Positions 1 to 9,113 of a stretch of DNA of 47,460 nucleotides are shown here, in pieces. The number at the start of each line of letters is the position of its first letter. Position 1 is the first letter of the stretch. This stretch comes from JALZCH01 sp036400075 (GTDB lineage: Bacteria > Acidobacteriota > Blastocatellia > Pyrinomonadales > Pyrinomonadaceae). The DNA is taken from assembly GCA_036400075.1 (NCBI GenBank), contig DASWLV010000199.1, positions 1-47,460 of the forward strand, read 5' to 3'. The notes under the pieces were generated by a model. The model was not told the origin of the DNA. It did no database searches and saw nothing but the letters and a program-made list of their open reading frames with translations. The position numbers and the translations under genes were made by a program.

Positions 1-1036
<1,036 letters not shown>

Positions 1037-1174
1037 ATCTCTAGCTTTTATTTTTTTTCGTAATTGTTCAGACTACGATATTGACGTTAAAAGTGTACGT
1101 CTTTCGACATAATCACGCTTGCCTAGTTTTCAAACATCTTTTTGTTGCTCGCCTGTCTCAAGCGGCAATTTTCT

Positions 1175-1203
1175 AATTTACCAAATTCGCCTCAGGCTGT
1201 CAA
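1175..1203 (-). promoter_or_regulatory. rRNA operon promoter, proximal
   Basis: On the minus strand a perfect -35 TTGACA (complement of 1198-1203) is followed by a 17-bp spacer and a -10 TAAATT (complement of 1175-1180). The predicted start lies near 1168, about 130 nt before mature 16S. The geometry is ideal for a housekeeping sigma factor. The same TAAATT -10 recurs at two other promoters in this window. Confidence 0.7.
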
Positions 1204-1339
1204 GCACAATGGCTCAACCTATTTATTATTGCCTTTCAGCGATTAACTTTTCAAAACTCTCTTGCTTTCTGCTTGCACGAGACCGACGCTTTCAATTGCT
1301 ATCGTTTTCAACTCGGCTTTGCTTCAGCGCGAAATTATG

Positions 1340-1368
1340 AGATTACCTTTTTCGCTTCTCTTTGTCAA
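1340..1368 (-). promoter_or_regulatory. rRNA operon promoter, distal
   Basis: A second perfect TTGACA (complement of 1363-1368), 17-bp spacer and TAATCT (complement of 1340-1345) lie 165 bp upstream of the proximal promoter. Tandem promoters are common ahead of rRNA operons. The second hexamer is weaker than that of the proximal one. Confidence 0.55.
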
Positions 1369-1426
1369 GCCCCGTTCAAACTTTTTCAATTCATCAATAT
1401 TGAACTCTACCGGCTTGCAATGTGTG

Positions 1427-1577
1427 CGAAATAAGTTAGAAGCACAAACTCAATTTTGAGTTGCACACCTGAAACACTTTTTCAAAACTTTTTCTTAATG
1501 CCTTTTATTATCGCACCAAGAGTTCGTTTCATGAACGAAACGAATTAGAATCACAATCTCTTTTCTGAGTTGCTCAT
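1427..1577 (-). repeat. duplicated 42-bp block in the rRNA leader
   Basis: The segments 1427-1468 and 1536-1577 align over 42 positions with roughly three quarters identity, offset by 109 bp. Both end in a conserved TGAGTTGC core on the plus strand. Between them lies a dyad, GTTTCATGAACGAAAC (1526-1541). The blocks sit upstream of both predicted rRNA promoters, so they could be activator sites or part of a longer leader transcript from the tRNA-Gly side. No coding potential is seen in the 1037-1617 gap. Confidence 0.5.
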
Positions 1578-1617
1578 CTTTAAAAAAATTTTCAATCTTC
1601 GTCATTCGCTTTCTAAA

Positions 1618-1689
1618 AGCGGGCGACGAGGCTCGAACTCGCAACTTTCAGCTTGGGAAGCTGACACTCTACCATTGAGTTACGCCCGC
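1618..1689 (-). tRNA. tRNA-Gly (anticodon CCC)
   Basis: The complement folds into a complete cloverleaf: a perfect 7-bp acceptor stem (GCGGGCG/CGCCCGC), a D arm, a 5-bp anticodon stem around the loop TTCCCAA, and a T arm with GTTCGAGCC. The anticodon is CCC (complement of 1655-1657), reading GGG. The discriminator base is U73, usual for bacterial tRNA-Gly. The 3' CCA is not encoded. It lies about 580 nt upstream of 16S on the same strand. Confidence 0.95.
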
Positions 1690-1773
1690 AGGTTTCCCAC
1701 AAAAGCTGTTATATTTCCCTTTTTGACAAAGAAAGCTGCTGAAACTTTAGTCTCCAGCAACAAGCGAATTGTC

Positions 1774-1802
1774 AGAGTACAAAACCAAACTATATCTGTC
1801 AA
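1774..1802 (-). promoter_or_regulatory. promoter of tRNA-Gly
   Basis: Minus-strand TTGACA (complement of 1797-1802), 17-bp spacer and TACTCT (complement of 1774-1779). The predicted start is near 1767, about 78 nt upstream of the tRNA. The rest of the gap to kdsC (1803-1958) shows no gene and no clear terminator. Confidence 0.5.
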
Positions 1803-1958
1803 CCGCCAAATGCGACATTTATAAATCTGTTCGCATTTTATCAAATAAGCAATGTTTTAGGGGTATATTAATTATCAAAGCAATATTTAGAAAGAGTAAT
1901 TTGCTTGAATATACCGATAACAAGTTCTGCGTTTAATCTTAATTGTTAGCGTAAAAAG

Positions 1959-2504
1959 CTAAATTTTCCGCTCTATATCAAAATATCGGCTCATTAATTC
2001 CTGCCAGCGCCCTTGTGCTTGCAAAATTAAATCGGTCACTTCGCGCACAGCTCCGTTGCCTCCATTTTCTTTTGTAATTAGATGCGCGGCTTGTTTTGTT
2101 TCCGGGACGGCGTCGGCGACCGCGACCGCTAAACCGACTCGCAGCATTAATGGAATGTCGGTGACATCATCGCCGACAAATGCCGTTTCTTCGAGCGCGG
2201 TTCCGGCTTGTTCTAAAATTTCTTCAAAATCTTCAATTTTGTTCCAGGTTCCCTGTCGAACAAATTCGATGCCGAGTTCTTTGGCGCGCCGGTCAACCAA
2301 GCTGGAGCTTCTGCCGGAAATTATTCCCGAACGCAAACCGGCGCGATGCAGCAAAACCAGTCCATGACCATCGCGGACGTGAAAAGTTTTTTGCTCGTCG
2401 CCGCCGGTCAATAGCGTAATACGCCCGTCGGTCAGCACGCCGTCGCAATCCATCAGCAACAATTTTATGCGTGCGGCTCTTTGTTTTACGTCGTCGCTGT
2501 TCAT
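1959..2504 (-). CDS. kdsC: 3-deoxy-D-manno-octulosonate 8-phosphate phosphatase (KdsC)
   Basis: KdsC is a HAD-superfamily phosphatase that hydrolyses KDO-8-phosphate to KDO in the cytoplasm, for the lipopolysaccharide inner core. The 181-aa protein has the usual KdsC length, with no cap insertion. It carries the nucleophile motif DCDGVLTDG (Asp19 and Asp21) near the N terminus and the metal-binding motif VGDDVTDIPLM in the C-terminal half. Family members usually have DVDG, so Cys at position 20 is a mild deviation. It is the last gene of the kds operon. Its start overlaps the stop of the upstream TPR gene by 4 nt, which suggests translational coupling. Confidence 0.93.
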   Translation of the reverse strand: MNSDDVKQRAARIKLLLMDCDGVLTDGRITLLTGGDEQKTFHVRDGHGLVLLHRAGLRSGIISGRSSSLVDRRAKELGIEFVRQGTWNKIEDFEEILEQAGTALEETAFVGDDVTDIPLMLRVGLAVAVADAVPETKQAAHLITKENGGNGAVREVTDLILQAQGRWQELMSRYFDIERKI

Positions 2505-4792
2505 CTCACTTCAAATAAATCAACCGCAGCTAATTTCCAACCGTTCGCAGTTCGCGCCAAAATGAACAATGCCGTTCCGCTTTGCGGCTCTTTGTTAAGA
2601 ACTTTGGCATTCAAATTAACTTCTACAGCCATTCGATTGGCATTGACCGATTCGGTTCTTAAAACTCTGGTTTGCCACGTTTCGGGTTGGCTCGCAATGA
2701 TTCCCCTTGCAAATTTAGTTAGCTCGCCCGGAACAATCAATCCTTCGAGCTGAGCTTTTTGTTTTGAAACTACAGCTCCGTCGAATGCCGAAAAAAATGT
2801 TTTGGCTGCTTCATCCTGCGGTTTATTTAAATTTGCCGCAGCTTCAACTTTCAAACGCCCGTTTCGCGCCGTGAGATTTGAAGCGTATTCGACATCGGCT
2901 TTGACAGCTTCATCAAAATATTTAACTGCCTGCGCATTCTGATTGCGCCTTACTGAAACTTCTCCCAAACCGATGTTAGCCCACGCCAGAGTTTTTGCTG
3001 CCGGCAATTTCGCATTTAAAGCCGCGTTTAATTCTTTTTCGGCTTCATCTAATTTATTTTGTTCCAAAAGAGAACGACCGAGCCAGGTTCTGGTTTCGTC
3101 AAAATTAGGATAAAACCGCAAAACACTGCGTGCGCTCGACTCGGCTTTGGCAAATTCCTGACGGTTGAATGATTGAATTACTGCTGCGAGTAAATCATTT
3201 CCGGTTATTTCGCGCGGGGCAACGTCGTTTGAATAATCAAGCTGCGGATACAATTTTTCCGGGTCAACTTCAACTCGAACTATTTTGCCCGTCGTATTAA
3301 ACGACGCTTCGCCGAACCCCTTTGCGCCGATTGAAACTTTTGCGGTTTTCCTTTCGCCTGTTTCGGTTATTGCCAAAACATTGACAACCGCATCGAATGA
3401 ACCTGTATTTCTCAAAGCAACAGTTGTCTGATTCCCTTTAAGCTGGGGCAATCCGATCAACAAATCCAAATCGGTCGGCTGATTCATTCCATAATCAAAC
3501 AACTGCGCGACGAGCGGATTTTGTGCGTCCACAAACTGCTGTTTGAAATCATTTAAAGTTAAAGATTCGGGTTTTGTCTGAAAATATCTTTTAACCGAGT
3601 TCCAAAACTTTTCCTCACCTAAACTGTCATTGATCAGACGCCAGATCATCGCGCCTTTATTTGAAACCGATGCAAAATAAGTGTCATCGAGCGGACTTGT
3701 CAAAGCGAGCGGAGCATCGCGCTGGGCAATCGCCGCATAAACGGTTCTTTGTCTCAATTTTTCAATGTCAGCCGTTTCTTTGCCAAATTGTTTTTCAAGA
3801 AACTTGGTCGCCACAAATTGCGAAAATCCTTCGCGCAAAACGCCTTGACCTTCCGCGCGCAGCGGAATCATATTTCCCATCCAAATTTTAGCCACCGATT
3901 CGGCGAGCAGCATTGCGGTTTGCGAATCCAATTTTTGTCGCCGAAATATCGCCGGATCAACTAAAATAGTTCCCCCGTCGGCGAACCCCGCGCCTCGATA
4001 AACGGAAACAACTTTGATCGGAGCGTCAACGGCAGATCCAAACAAATTTGCCGCAAATTCTCTCGCACCGCTAACAAAAGCCGCAACTTCTTCGGCTCGT
4101 TTTCTCTCTTCCGCGCTCGCGCCTTTCGGCAAATAAACCGAAACACCGTTCGCGTTTTCAACCGCGTCCCAGCTTCCCGTGACAAAAAAAGGCTGACCGG
4201 ATAAATTTTGATTGAAATTTGCGCCGCTCGCTTTACCGCCGGAAACAACAATTTCGCCCGAAGGTGCGGTCACATTTAGGCTATAAGGCGCAAAATCGCC
4301 GCCGCGCGGACCGTATGGATTATTTGGAGTCGGAATCCAAACGGATAAGGGCAAAAATTGCGAACCGACTGGCGAAATCGCATTCAAACCGGAATTTTCG
4401 TCAATTTTCAAACGATATTCGACAGAAACAGATGCGGATTCGTTGGGCTGAACAGAGGAAGGCAGCGTAACCGAAAATCTTTGGAGCGAGCCGAGCTTAT
4501 CATCAGCGATTTTTCTAAAATCCGCGTTGCCCGTTCCGACTTTAACGCCGATCACTTCGGCTTTTGGATTGATTCTAAAAGTTACCGTATTTCCGGCGGC
4601 GCGCCCTACGTTTTTCAACGAAATTACCGCTTTCGCAGTTAAATTTCGTTCCGAAGCATTGCTTGGCAAAGCTGCCGTGACATCGTTTTTGCTGACCTGC
4701 CACAAGACGGTCGCGCGCGCTTCATCCTGCGCCGCCGTTTTGTTTGTAAAAAATAAAAGAGCTAAAAAAAGTGCAAATAAATAAAACTTCAT
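2501..4792 (-). CDS. exported M1-peptidase-like pseudoenzyme with TPR repeats
   Basis: This 763-aa protein starts with a signal peptide (residues 1-21, cleavage near TAAQ). An M1-aminopeptidase-like fold spans about residues 30-430, TPR-like repeats about 545-650, and the last 100 residues look like an NTF2-like domain. In M1 enzymes zinc is held by HExxH-(18)-E. Here the aligned pentapeptide is ESVAK (298-302), while the third-ligand Glu321 in LREGFSQ is exactly 18 residues later, so two ligands and the general base are gone. It is probably a non-catalytic envelope protein. It sits 27 bp after kdsA and overlaps kdsC by 4 nt, which suggests a link to envelope assembly; no specific role can be assigned. 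Confidence 0.8.
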   Translation of the reverse strand: MKFYLFALFLALLFFTNKTAAQDEARATVLWQVSKNDVTAALPSNASERNLTAKAVISLKNVGRAAGNTVTFRINPKAEVIGVKVGTGNADFRKIADDKLGSLQRFSVTLPSSVQPNESASVSVEYRLKIDENSGLNAISPVGSQFLPLSVWIPTPNNPYGPRGGDFAPYSLNVTAPSGEIVVSGGKASGANFNQNLSGQPFFVTGSWDAVENANGVSVYLPKGASAEERKRAEEVAAFVSGAREFAANLFGSAVDAPIKVVSVYRGAGFADGGTILVDPAIFRRQKLDSQTAMLLAESVAKIWMGNMIPLRAEGQGVLREGFSQFVATKFLEKQFGKETADIEKLRQRTVYAAIAQRDAPLALTSPLDDTYFASVSNKGAMIWRLINDSLGEEKFWNSVKRYFQTKPESLTLNDFKQQFVDAQNPLVAQLFDYGMNQPTDLDLLIGLPQLKGNQTTVALRNTGSFDAVVNVLAITETGERKTAKVSIGAKGFGEASFNTTGKIVRVEVDPEKLYPQLDYSNDVAPREITGNDLLAAVIQSFNRQEFAKAESSARSVLRFYPNFDETRTWLGRSLLEQNKLDEAEKELNAALNAKLPAAKTLAWANIGLGEVSVRRNQNAQAVKYFDEAVKADVEYASNLTARNGRLKVEAAANLNKPQDEAAKTFFSAFDGAVVSKQKAQLEGLIVPGELTKFARGIIASQPETWQTRVLRTESVNANRMAVEVNLNAKVLNKEPQSGTALFILARTANGWKLAAVDLFEVR

Positions 4793-4819
4793 TTTTCGAT
4801 ATTGCTAGTCGGCGCGTTT

Positions 4820-5641
4820 TCAAGCCGAACAGAGCGAATGAATTTCTTTGAGTTTGATTAAAATCTTTTCGAGTCGTTCAAGCGGCAGCATATTTGCTCC
4901 GTCCGAGGGCGCGTTTTTCGGGTCTTGGTGAACTTCCAGAAAAACTGCGTCAACGCCGCAAGCGACTCCGGCTCTCGCCAACGGTTCGATGTATTCGGGC
5001 TGTCCTCCGGTTGCGTTTCCCAAACCGCCTGGAAGCTGCAAAGAATGCGTCACGTCAAAAACAACCGGCGCGCCAAACGAGCGCATAATCGGAAACGCGC
5101 GAAAATCAACCACGAGATTGTTGTAACCGAAAGACGCTCCGCGCTCCGTCAGCAATAATTTTTCGCAGCCAGCGGCGCGCATTTTTGCGACAATATTTTT
5201 CGCATCGTGCGGCGCTAAAAATTGACCTTTTTTGACGTTCACCGCGCGTCCGGTTTTCGCCGCCGCGACGAGCAAATCAGTTTGTCTGGACAAAAAAGCC
5301 GGAATCTGCAAAATGTCTGCAACTTCTGCCGTTCGTTCAACCTGCCAGCTTTCGTGAACATCGGTGACAATCGGAACTCCGATTTCTTTTTTTACCTTTT
5401 GCAAAATTCCCAAACCGTATTCCATTCCCTGCCCGCGAAAACTTTCGATTGAGCTGCGATTGGCTTTGTCGAATGAAGATTTATAAACAAAATCGAGTCC
5501 CACGCGCGTGATTATTGCCTTTAACTCTCGCGCCATAAAAACGGCGTGTTCTTCGTTTTCTACAACGCAAGGTCCGGCGATAATCGTCAAACGCCCGTCG
5601 CCAAAAGTCGCGTTTCCAACTTGAAAAGATTTAATTCCCAT
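4820..5641 (-). CDS. kdsA: 3-deoxy-8-phosphooctulonate synthase (KdsA)
   Basis: KdsA condenses phosphoenolpyruvate with arabinose 5-phosphate to give KDO-8-phosphate, the first committed step of KDO synthesis. The 273-aa length and whole-protein pattern are typical: IIAGPCVVEN near the N terminus, FKSSFDKANRSS-type substrate loop (here YKSSFDKANRSS), GVPIVTDVHE, KKGQFLAPHD, LLTERGASFGYNN and FDVTHSLQLPGG. The start overlaps the end of the upstream GNAT gene by 11 nt. The gene lies between the GNAT and the M1-like/TPR genes in the kds operon. Confidence 0.96.
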   Translation of the reverse strand: MGIKSFQVGNATFGDGRLTIIAGPCVVENEEHAVFMARELKAIITRVGLDFVYKSSFDKANRSSIESFRGQGMEYGLGILQKVKKEIGVPIVTDVHESWQVERTAEVADILQIPAFLSRQTDLLVAAAKTGRAVNVKKGQFLAPHDAKNIVAKMRAAGCEKLLLTERGASFGYNNLVVDFRAFPIMRSFGAPVVFDVTHSLQLPGGLGNATGGQPEYIEPLARAGVACGVDAVFLEVHQDPKNAPSDGANMLPLERLEKILIKLKEIHSLCSA

Positions 5642-6164
5642 TTTTATTAAAACAGTTCGTCATCACGACCATTCCGCGAAATTCCTCTTTCATAATCTCA
5701 AAATCGAGCCTCGTGCGCGAATGAATTTGAAAACCTGTTCGTTCATAAGCGGCAATAGGTTTGTCGGAAGTATCCATTGCCATCAGCCAAACGCAATCTC
5801 GATTCAATTCGCGGGCGCGTTCAAAAGCAAATTCAATCAATCTGCGTCCGACGCCTTTGCCAGTCCATTCTTTAATGAAATAGATTTTTTCGAGATACAA
5901 AGCGTTTTCGATTTCCGAATTCAAAATCGGTTTTTGCAATACTAATTTTAAAACTCCGATGTCCTCATCATCAGATGAAATGATATAATATTCGATGTTT
6001 TCGTCGGCAAGCTCTTTTTCCAAAACCGCATCCGAAAAACAGCGCTGCATATACCATTCGACTCCGCCCGGTTTCCACAAATGCGAGTAATGCGGCGTGT
6101 AAGAACGCTCGCCGATAATTTGCAGCGCTTTTAAATCTTTCAAACTTACTTTTCTGATTTCCAT
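5631..6164 (-). CDS. GNAT family N-acetyltransferase
   Basis: A 177-aa single-domain GNAT protein. The acetyl-CoA-binding motif A is visible as KEWTGKGVGRRLIEFAF (about residues 96-112), followed by the family motif NRDCVWLMAMDTSDKPIAAYERTGF split by the usual N/Y spacing. Members acetylate small molecules or protein amines, and the substrate cannot be read from sequence. It sits 3 bp after pyrG and overlaps kdsA by 11 nt, so it is certainly co-transcribed with the KDO genes. An envelope-sugar substrate is possible but only guilt by association. Confidence 0.85.
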   Translation of the reverse strand: MEIRKVSLKDLKALQIIGERSYTPHYSHLWKPGGVEWYMQRCFSDAVLEKELADENIEYYIISSDDEDIGVLKLVLQKPILNSEIENALYLEKIYFIKEWTGKGVGRRLIEFAFERARELNRDCVWLMAMDTSDKPIAAYERTGFQIHSRTRLDFEIMKEEFRGMVVMTNCFNKNGN

Positions 6165-6167
6165 TCG

Positions 6168-7922
6168 CTATTCTTCGGCAACGGCGGCGGCTCTTTCGCG
6201 CAATTCTTCAATCATTTCCACTCGGTTCGTACCGGAAGAAATATGCACGCTGCCTTCGGTTTTCAAACGATTTTGATGCGCTGCCCGAACAAATGAAACA
6301 AACAAAGGGTGCGCCGCGAGCGGTTTCGATTTGTATTCGGGATGAAACTGGCAGCCGATGAAAAACGGATGCGTTTCGCGCGGCAATTCAATCATCTCGA
6401 CGAATTTGCCGTCAGGCGAAATGCCGGAAAAGCGCAAACCGTGATCTTCAAGCTGACGGCGAAACATCGGATTGAACTCAAAACGATGACGATGCCGCTC
6501 GCCGATTTCTTCTGCGCCGCCGTAAACTTCGCGTGACAGAGAACTCTCCGCCAAACGGCAAGCCCATTCTCCCAAACGCATCGTGCCGCCCAATTCTTCG
6601 ATGTTGACGAGATCGCGCAATTTGAAAATCACCGGGTGCGGCGTTTCTGCGTCGAACTCAGTCGAATCCGCATCTTTTAGATCGCAAACGTTTCTCGCAA
6701 ATTCGATGCAGGCGGTTTGCATTCCGAGACAAATTCCGAAATACGGCGTTTGCGATTTTCGTGCGTAATTTATCGCGCGAATCATTCCGGCAATGCCGCG
6801 TTTGCCAAAACCGCCGGGAACTAAAACGGCGTCGAAATCCTGCAAACGGGTTTCGTAATCGTCGTTGACAAATTCTTCGGCTTCGAGCCACGTAATATTT
6901 ACTCTTAAATTATTTGCCACGCCCGCGTGCGTTAGAGCTTCGCGCAGAGATTTGTAGGAATCTTCCAATTCAACGTATTTACCGACAATTGCAATCGAAA
7001 CCGTGCCGTTTTGCGGCTCTTTGATAATCGAAACCAGTTCCTGCCAGCGCCGCAAATCCGCCGTCGGATATTTTTCCTGCAAACGGAGCGATTTGACGAT
7101 TAAATCATCCAAACCCTGTTCGTGAAATCGAAGCGGCACTTCGTAAATCGTCGGCACGTCGAGCGCCGAAATGACGGCTTCGTCTTTGACGTTGCAAAAG
7201 AGCGCGATTTTCCCGCGCTGGTCGCGCGGAATCGGGCGATCCGAACGGCACAGCAAAATGTCCGGCTGAATACCGATTTCGCGCAACTCTCGAACTGAAT
7301 GCTGCGTCGGCTTGGTTTTTAATTCACCTGCGGCGGCAATATAAGGCACGAGTGTGACATGAACGAAAATCGCGTTTTCATCGCCTTCTTCGTTCCACAT
7401 CTGGCGGATCGCTTCCAAAAACGGCAAAGATTCGATGTCGCCGACCGTTCCGCCGATTTCAACAATAACAACATCGGGTTTATCTTTATTCGCAACAGCT
7501 CGCACGGCGGCTTTGATTTCGTCGGTGATATGCGGAATAACCTGAATCGTTTTTCCCAAATAATCGCCGCGACGTTCTTTTTCAATTACAGATAGATAAA
7601 TTCGCCCGCTCGTCCAATTGTTAGCTTTGGTTAATTTGGCGTTTGAGAATCGCTCGTAATGCCCCAAATCCAAATCAGTTTCCGCGCCGTCGTCGGTGAC
7701 GAAAACTTCGCCGTGTTGAAACGGCGACATCGTGCCGGGATCAACGTTAATATACGGGTCTAATTTAATAAATGTGACGCTCATCCCGCGCGCTTCGAGC
7801 AGACAGCCGATTGACGACGCCGCCAAACCTTTGCCCAGACTCGAAACCACGCCGCCGGTGACGAAAATATATTTTGTCCGAAATTGTCCGTTGTTCGCTG
7901 CTCGTTGTTCGTTGTTTGTCAT
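6168..7922 (-). CDS. pyrG: CTP synthase
   Basis: PyrG converts UTP to CTP using ATP and glutamine. The 584-aa protein has the N-terminal amidoligase domain (KYIFVTGGVVSSLGKG P-loop, DPYINVDPGTMSPFQHGEVF) and a C-terminal class I glutamine amidotransferase domain with the nucleophile cysteine in FGICLGMQ and the His/Glu of FHPEY. There is a nonconserved, Asn/Gln-rich N-terminal extension of about 16 residues. The start overlaps the stop of the preceding small gene (ATGA). Its place in the operon makes functional sense because KdsB consumes CTP. Confidence 0.97.
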   Translation of the reverse strand: MTNNEQRAANNGQFRTKYIFVTGGVVSSLGKGLAASSIGCLLEARGMSVTFIKLDPYINVDPGTMSPFQHGEVFVTDDGAETDLDLGHYERFSNAKLTKANNWTSGRIYLSVIEKERRGDYLGKTIQVIPHITDEIKAAVRAVANKDKPDVVIVEIGGTVGDIESLPFLEAIRQMWNEEGDENAIFVHVTLVPYIAAAGELKTKPTQHSVRELREIGIQPDILLCRSDRPIPRDQRGKIALFCNVKDEAVISALDVPTIYEVPLRFHEQGLDDLIVKSLRLQEKYPTADLRRWQELVSIIKEPQNGTVSIAIVGKYVELEDSYKSLREALTHAGVANNLRVNITWLEAEEFVNDDYETRLQDFDAVLVPGGFGKRGIAGMIRAINYARKSQTPYFGICLGMQTACIEFARNVCDLKDADSTEFDAETPHPVIFKLRDLVNIEELGGTMRLGEWACRLAESSLSREVYGGAEEIGERHRHRFEFNPMFRRQLEDHGLRFSGISPDGKFVEMIELPRETHPFFIGCQFHPEYKSKPLAAHPLFVSFVRAAHQNRLKTEGSVHISSGTNRVEMIEELRERAAAVAEE

Positions 7923-8212
7923 TTTAACTCGTCTTTCTCGGCATCGCCGGTGTTTTCGTCGTCGCCTTTGGCTTGTTTTTTGTTGTATTTTCCGCCCTTT
8001 AAATCCTGCACAACTTCGATTGATGACTTTTCAGCCGGATTAAGAACTTTTTGCAATTCTAAAATTCCGATTTTAGCAAAGCCGGTTCCTTCGGCAGCGC
8101 GCCGCTCAAATTCTTCGGGCGTCAATTTTTTCGGCTTGCTCAACTGGCGCAAAAAAAGATATGAACCCAAAACAAGCAAAACCAAAAATCCTAATCCGTA
8201 CCAGTCGTTCAT
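7919..8212 (-). CDS. small single-pass membrane protein, unknown function
   Basis: A 97-aa protein I do not recognise. Residues about 6-21 form one hydrophobic helix (GLGFLVLLVLGSYLFLR), followed by a charged, probably cytoplasmic tail rich in Lys, Glu and Asp. It shares its start base with the kdsB stop and overlaps pyrG by 4 nt, so it is tightly coupled to both. That arrangement strongly supports a real gene. A small anchor or assembly partner for the KDO enzymes is one possibility, without direct evidence. Confidence 0.75.
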   Translation of the reverse strand: MNDWYGLGFLVLLVLGSYLFLRQLSKPKKLTPEEFERRAAEGTGFAKIGILELQKVLNPAEKSSIEVVQDLKGGKYNKKQAKGDDENTGDAEKDELK

Positions 8213-9012
8213 TATTTCTCCAAAATCCGCCGGACGCGCTCGAAATCTTCCTCCGTGTCAACGCCGATTGAAGTTTCGCCGGTTTCGACGACTTTAATTT
8301 TTGCTCCCTTTTCCAGCGCGCGAAGCTGTTCGAGCGATTCCGCTTTTTCCAAAACCGATTGCGGCAATTCCGTAAATTTCAATAAATATTCGCGCCGGTA
8401 AACATAAAGCCCCGTGTGTTTGCGAAACAAAGAAATCAATTCCGGCTCGTTTCGCAAAGCGTTTTCCAGCGAATGATGCTTTTTCGCCGCATCGCGCGGA
8501 AAAGGTATGGGCGAGCGCGAAAAATAAAGCGCAAAATCGTTTTCGTCCATTACGACTTTAACAACATTCTGACTTAAAACGTCTCTAAAATCCGAAATCG
8601 GTTCACAAGTCGTTGCAATGTCAACGCGCTCGTCTTTTAAAATCGCCGCGACGGCTTTTTCGATTGTGCGCGGCGAAATCAGCGGCTCGTCGCCTTGAAC
8701 GTTGACGATGATTGAGGTTTCCGGCAGCTTTCGAGCGACTTCGGCAATTCGGTCGCTGCCGCTTTGATGATTTTTGTCGGTTAAAATCGCTTCCCCGCCA
8801 TTTTCTAAAACCGCGTTTAAAATCTGCTCATCGTCGGTTGCGACCATTACGCGCGTGACGTTTTCGGCTTTTTTTGCCTGTTCGAGCGTATGCAAAACGA
8901 GCGGTTTTCCGGCGAGCGGAAGCAAGAGTTTTCCGGGCAGTCGCGTTGAAGAAAGACGCGCCGGAATGATGGCGAAAACTTGTTTTTCTGGATTTTTCCC
9001 CGCGTGGCTCAC
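8212..9012 (-). CDS. kdsB: 3-deoxy-manno-octulosonate cytidylyltransferase (KdsB)
   Basis: KdsB activates KDO with CTP to form CMP-KDO, the donor for lipid A core assembly. The 266-aa protein shows the nucleotidyltransferase signature VFAIIPARLSSTRLPGKLL, then DDEQI, IVNVQGDEPLI, and the YFSRSPIPFPRD and KHTGLYVYRREYL segments typical of KdsB. The only plausible start is GTG at 9012, giving a short extension before the conserved core. No Shine-Dalgarno is visible; a -10 box lies about 8 nt upstream, so the mRNA may be leaderless. It is the first gene of the operon. Confidence 0.95.
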   Translation of the reverse strand: MSHAGKNPEKQVFAIIPARLSSTRLPGKLLLPLAGKPLVLHTLEQAKKAENVTRVMVATDDEQILNAVLENGGEAILTDKNHQSGSDRIAEVARKLPETSIIVNVQGDEPLISPRTIEKAVAAILKDERVDIATTCEPISDFRDVLSQNVVKVVMDENDFALYFSRSPIPFPRDAAKKHHSLENALRNEPELISLFRKHTGLYVYRREYLLKFTELPQSVLEKAESLEQLRALEKGAKIKVVETGETSIGVDTEEDFERVRRILEK

Positions 9013-9020
9013 GGGCTTAC

Positions 9021-9048
9021 AGTGTATATCAGTTTTTATTTAAATCAA
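9021..9048 (-). promoter_or_regulatory. promoter of the kds operon (possibly leaderless)
   Basis: Minus-strand TTGATT (complement of 9043-9048), 16-bp spacer, TACACT (complement of 9021-9026). Only about 8 nt separate the -10 from the kdsB GTG, so transcription would begin at or next to the start codon. Confidence 0.5.
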
Positions 9049-9078
9049 ACCGTTAACAGAAAGTTTTTCGGATTTATC

Positions 9079-9107
9079 TTGAACCTTCGACTTTTAACTT
9101 GTAAATT
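9079..9107 (+). promoter_or_regulatory. promoter of the CPBP protease gene (leaderless)
   Basis: TTGAAC (9079-9084), 17-bp spacer, TAAATT (9102-9107). The GTG start codon is at 9114, six bases after the -10, exactly where transcription should begin. There is no Shine-Dalgarno. This is the mirror of the arrangement at kdsB. Confidence 0.55.
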
Positions 9108-9113
9108 TTTCAA

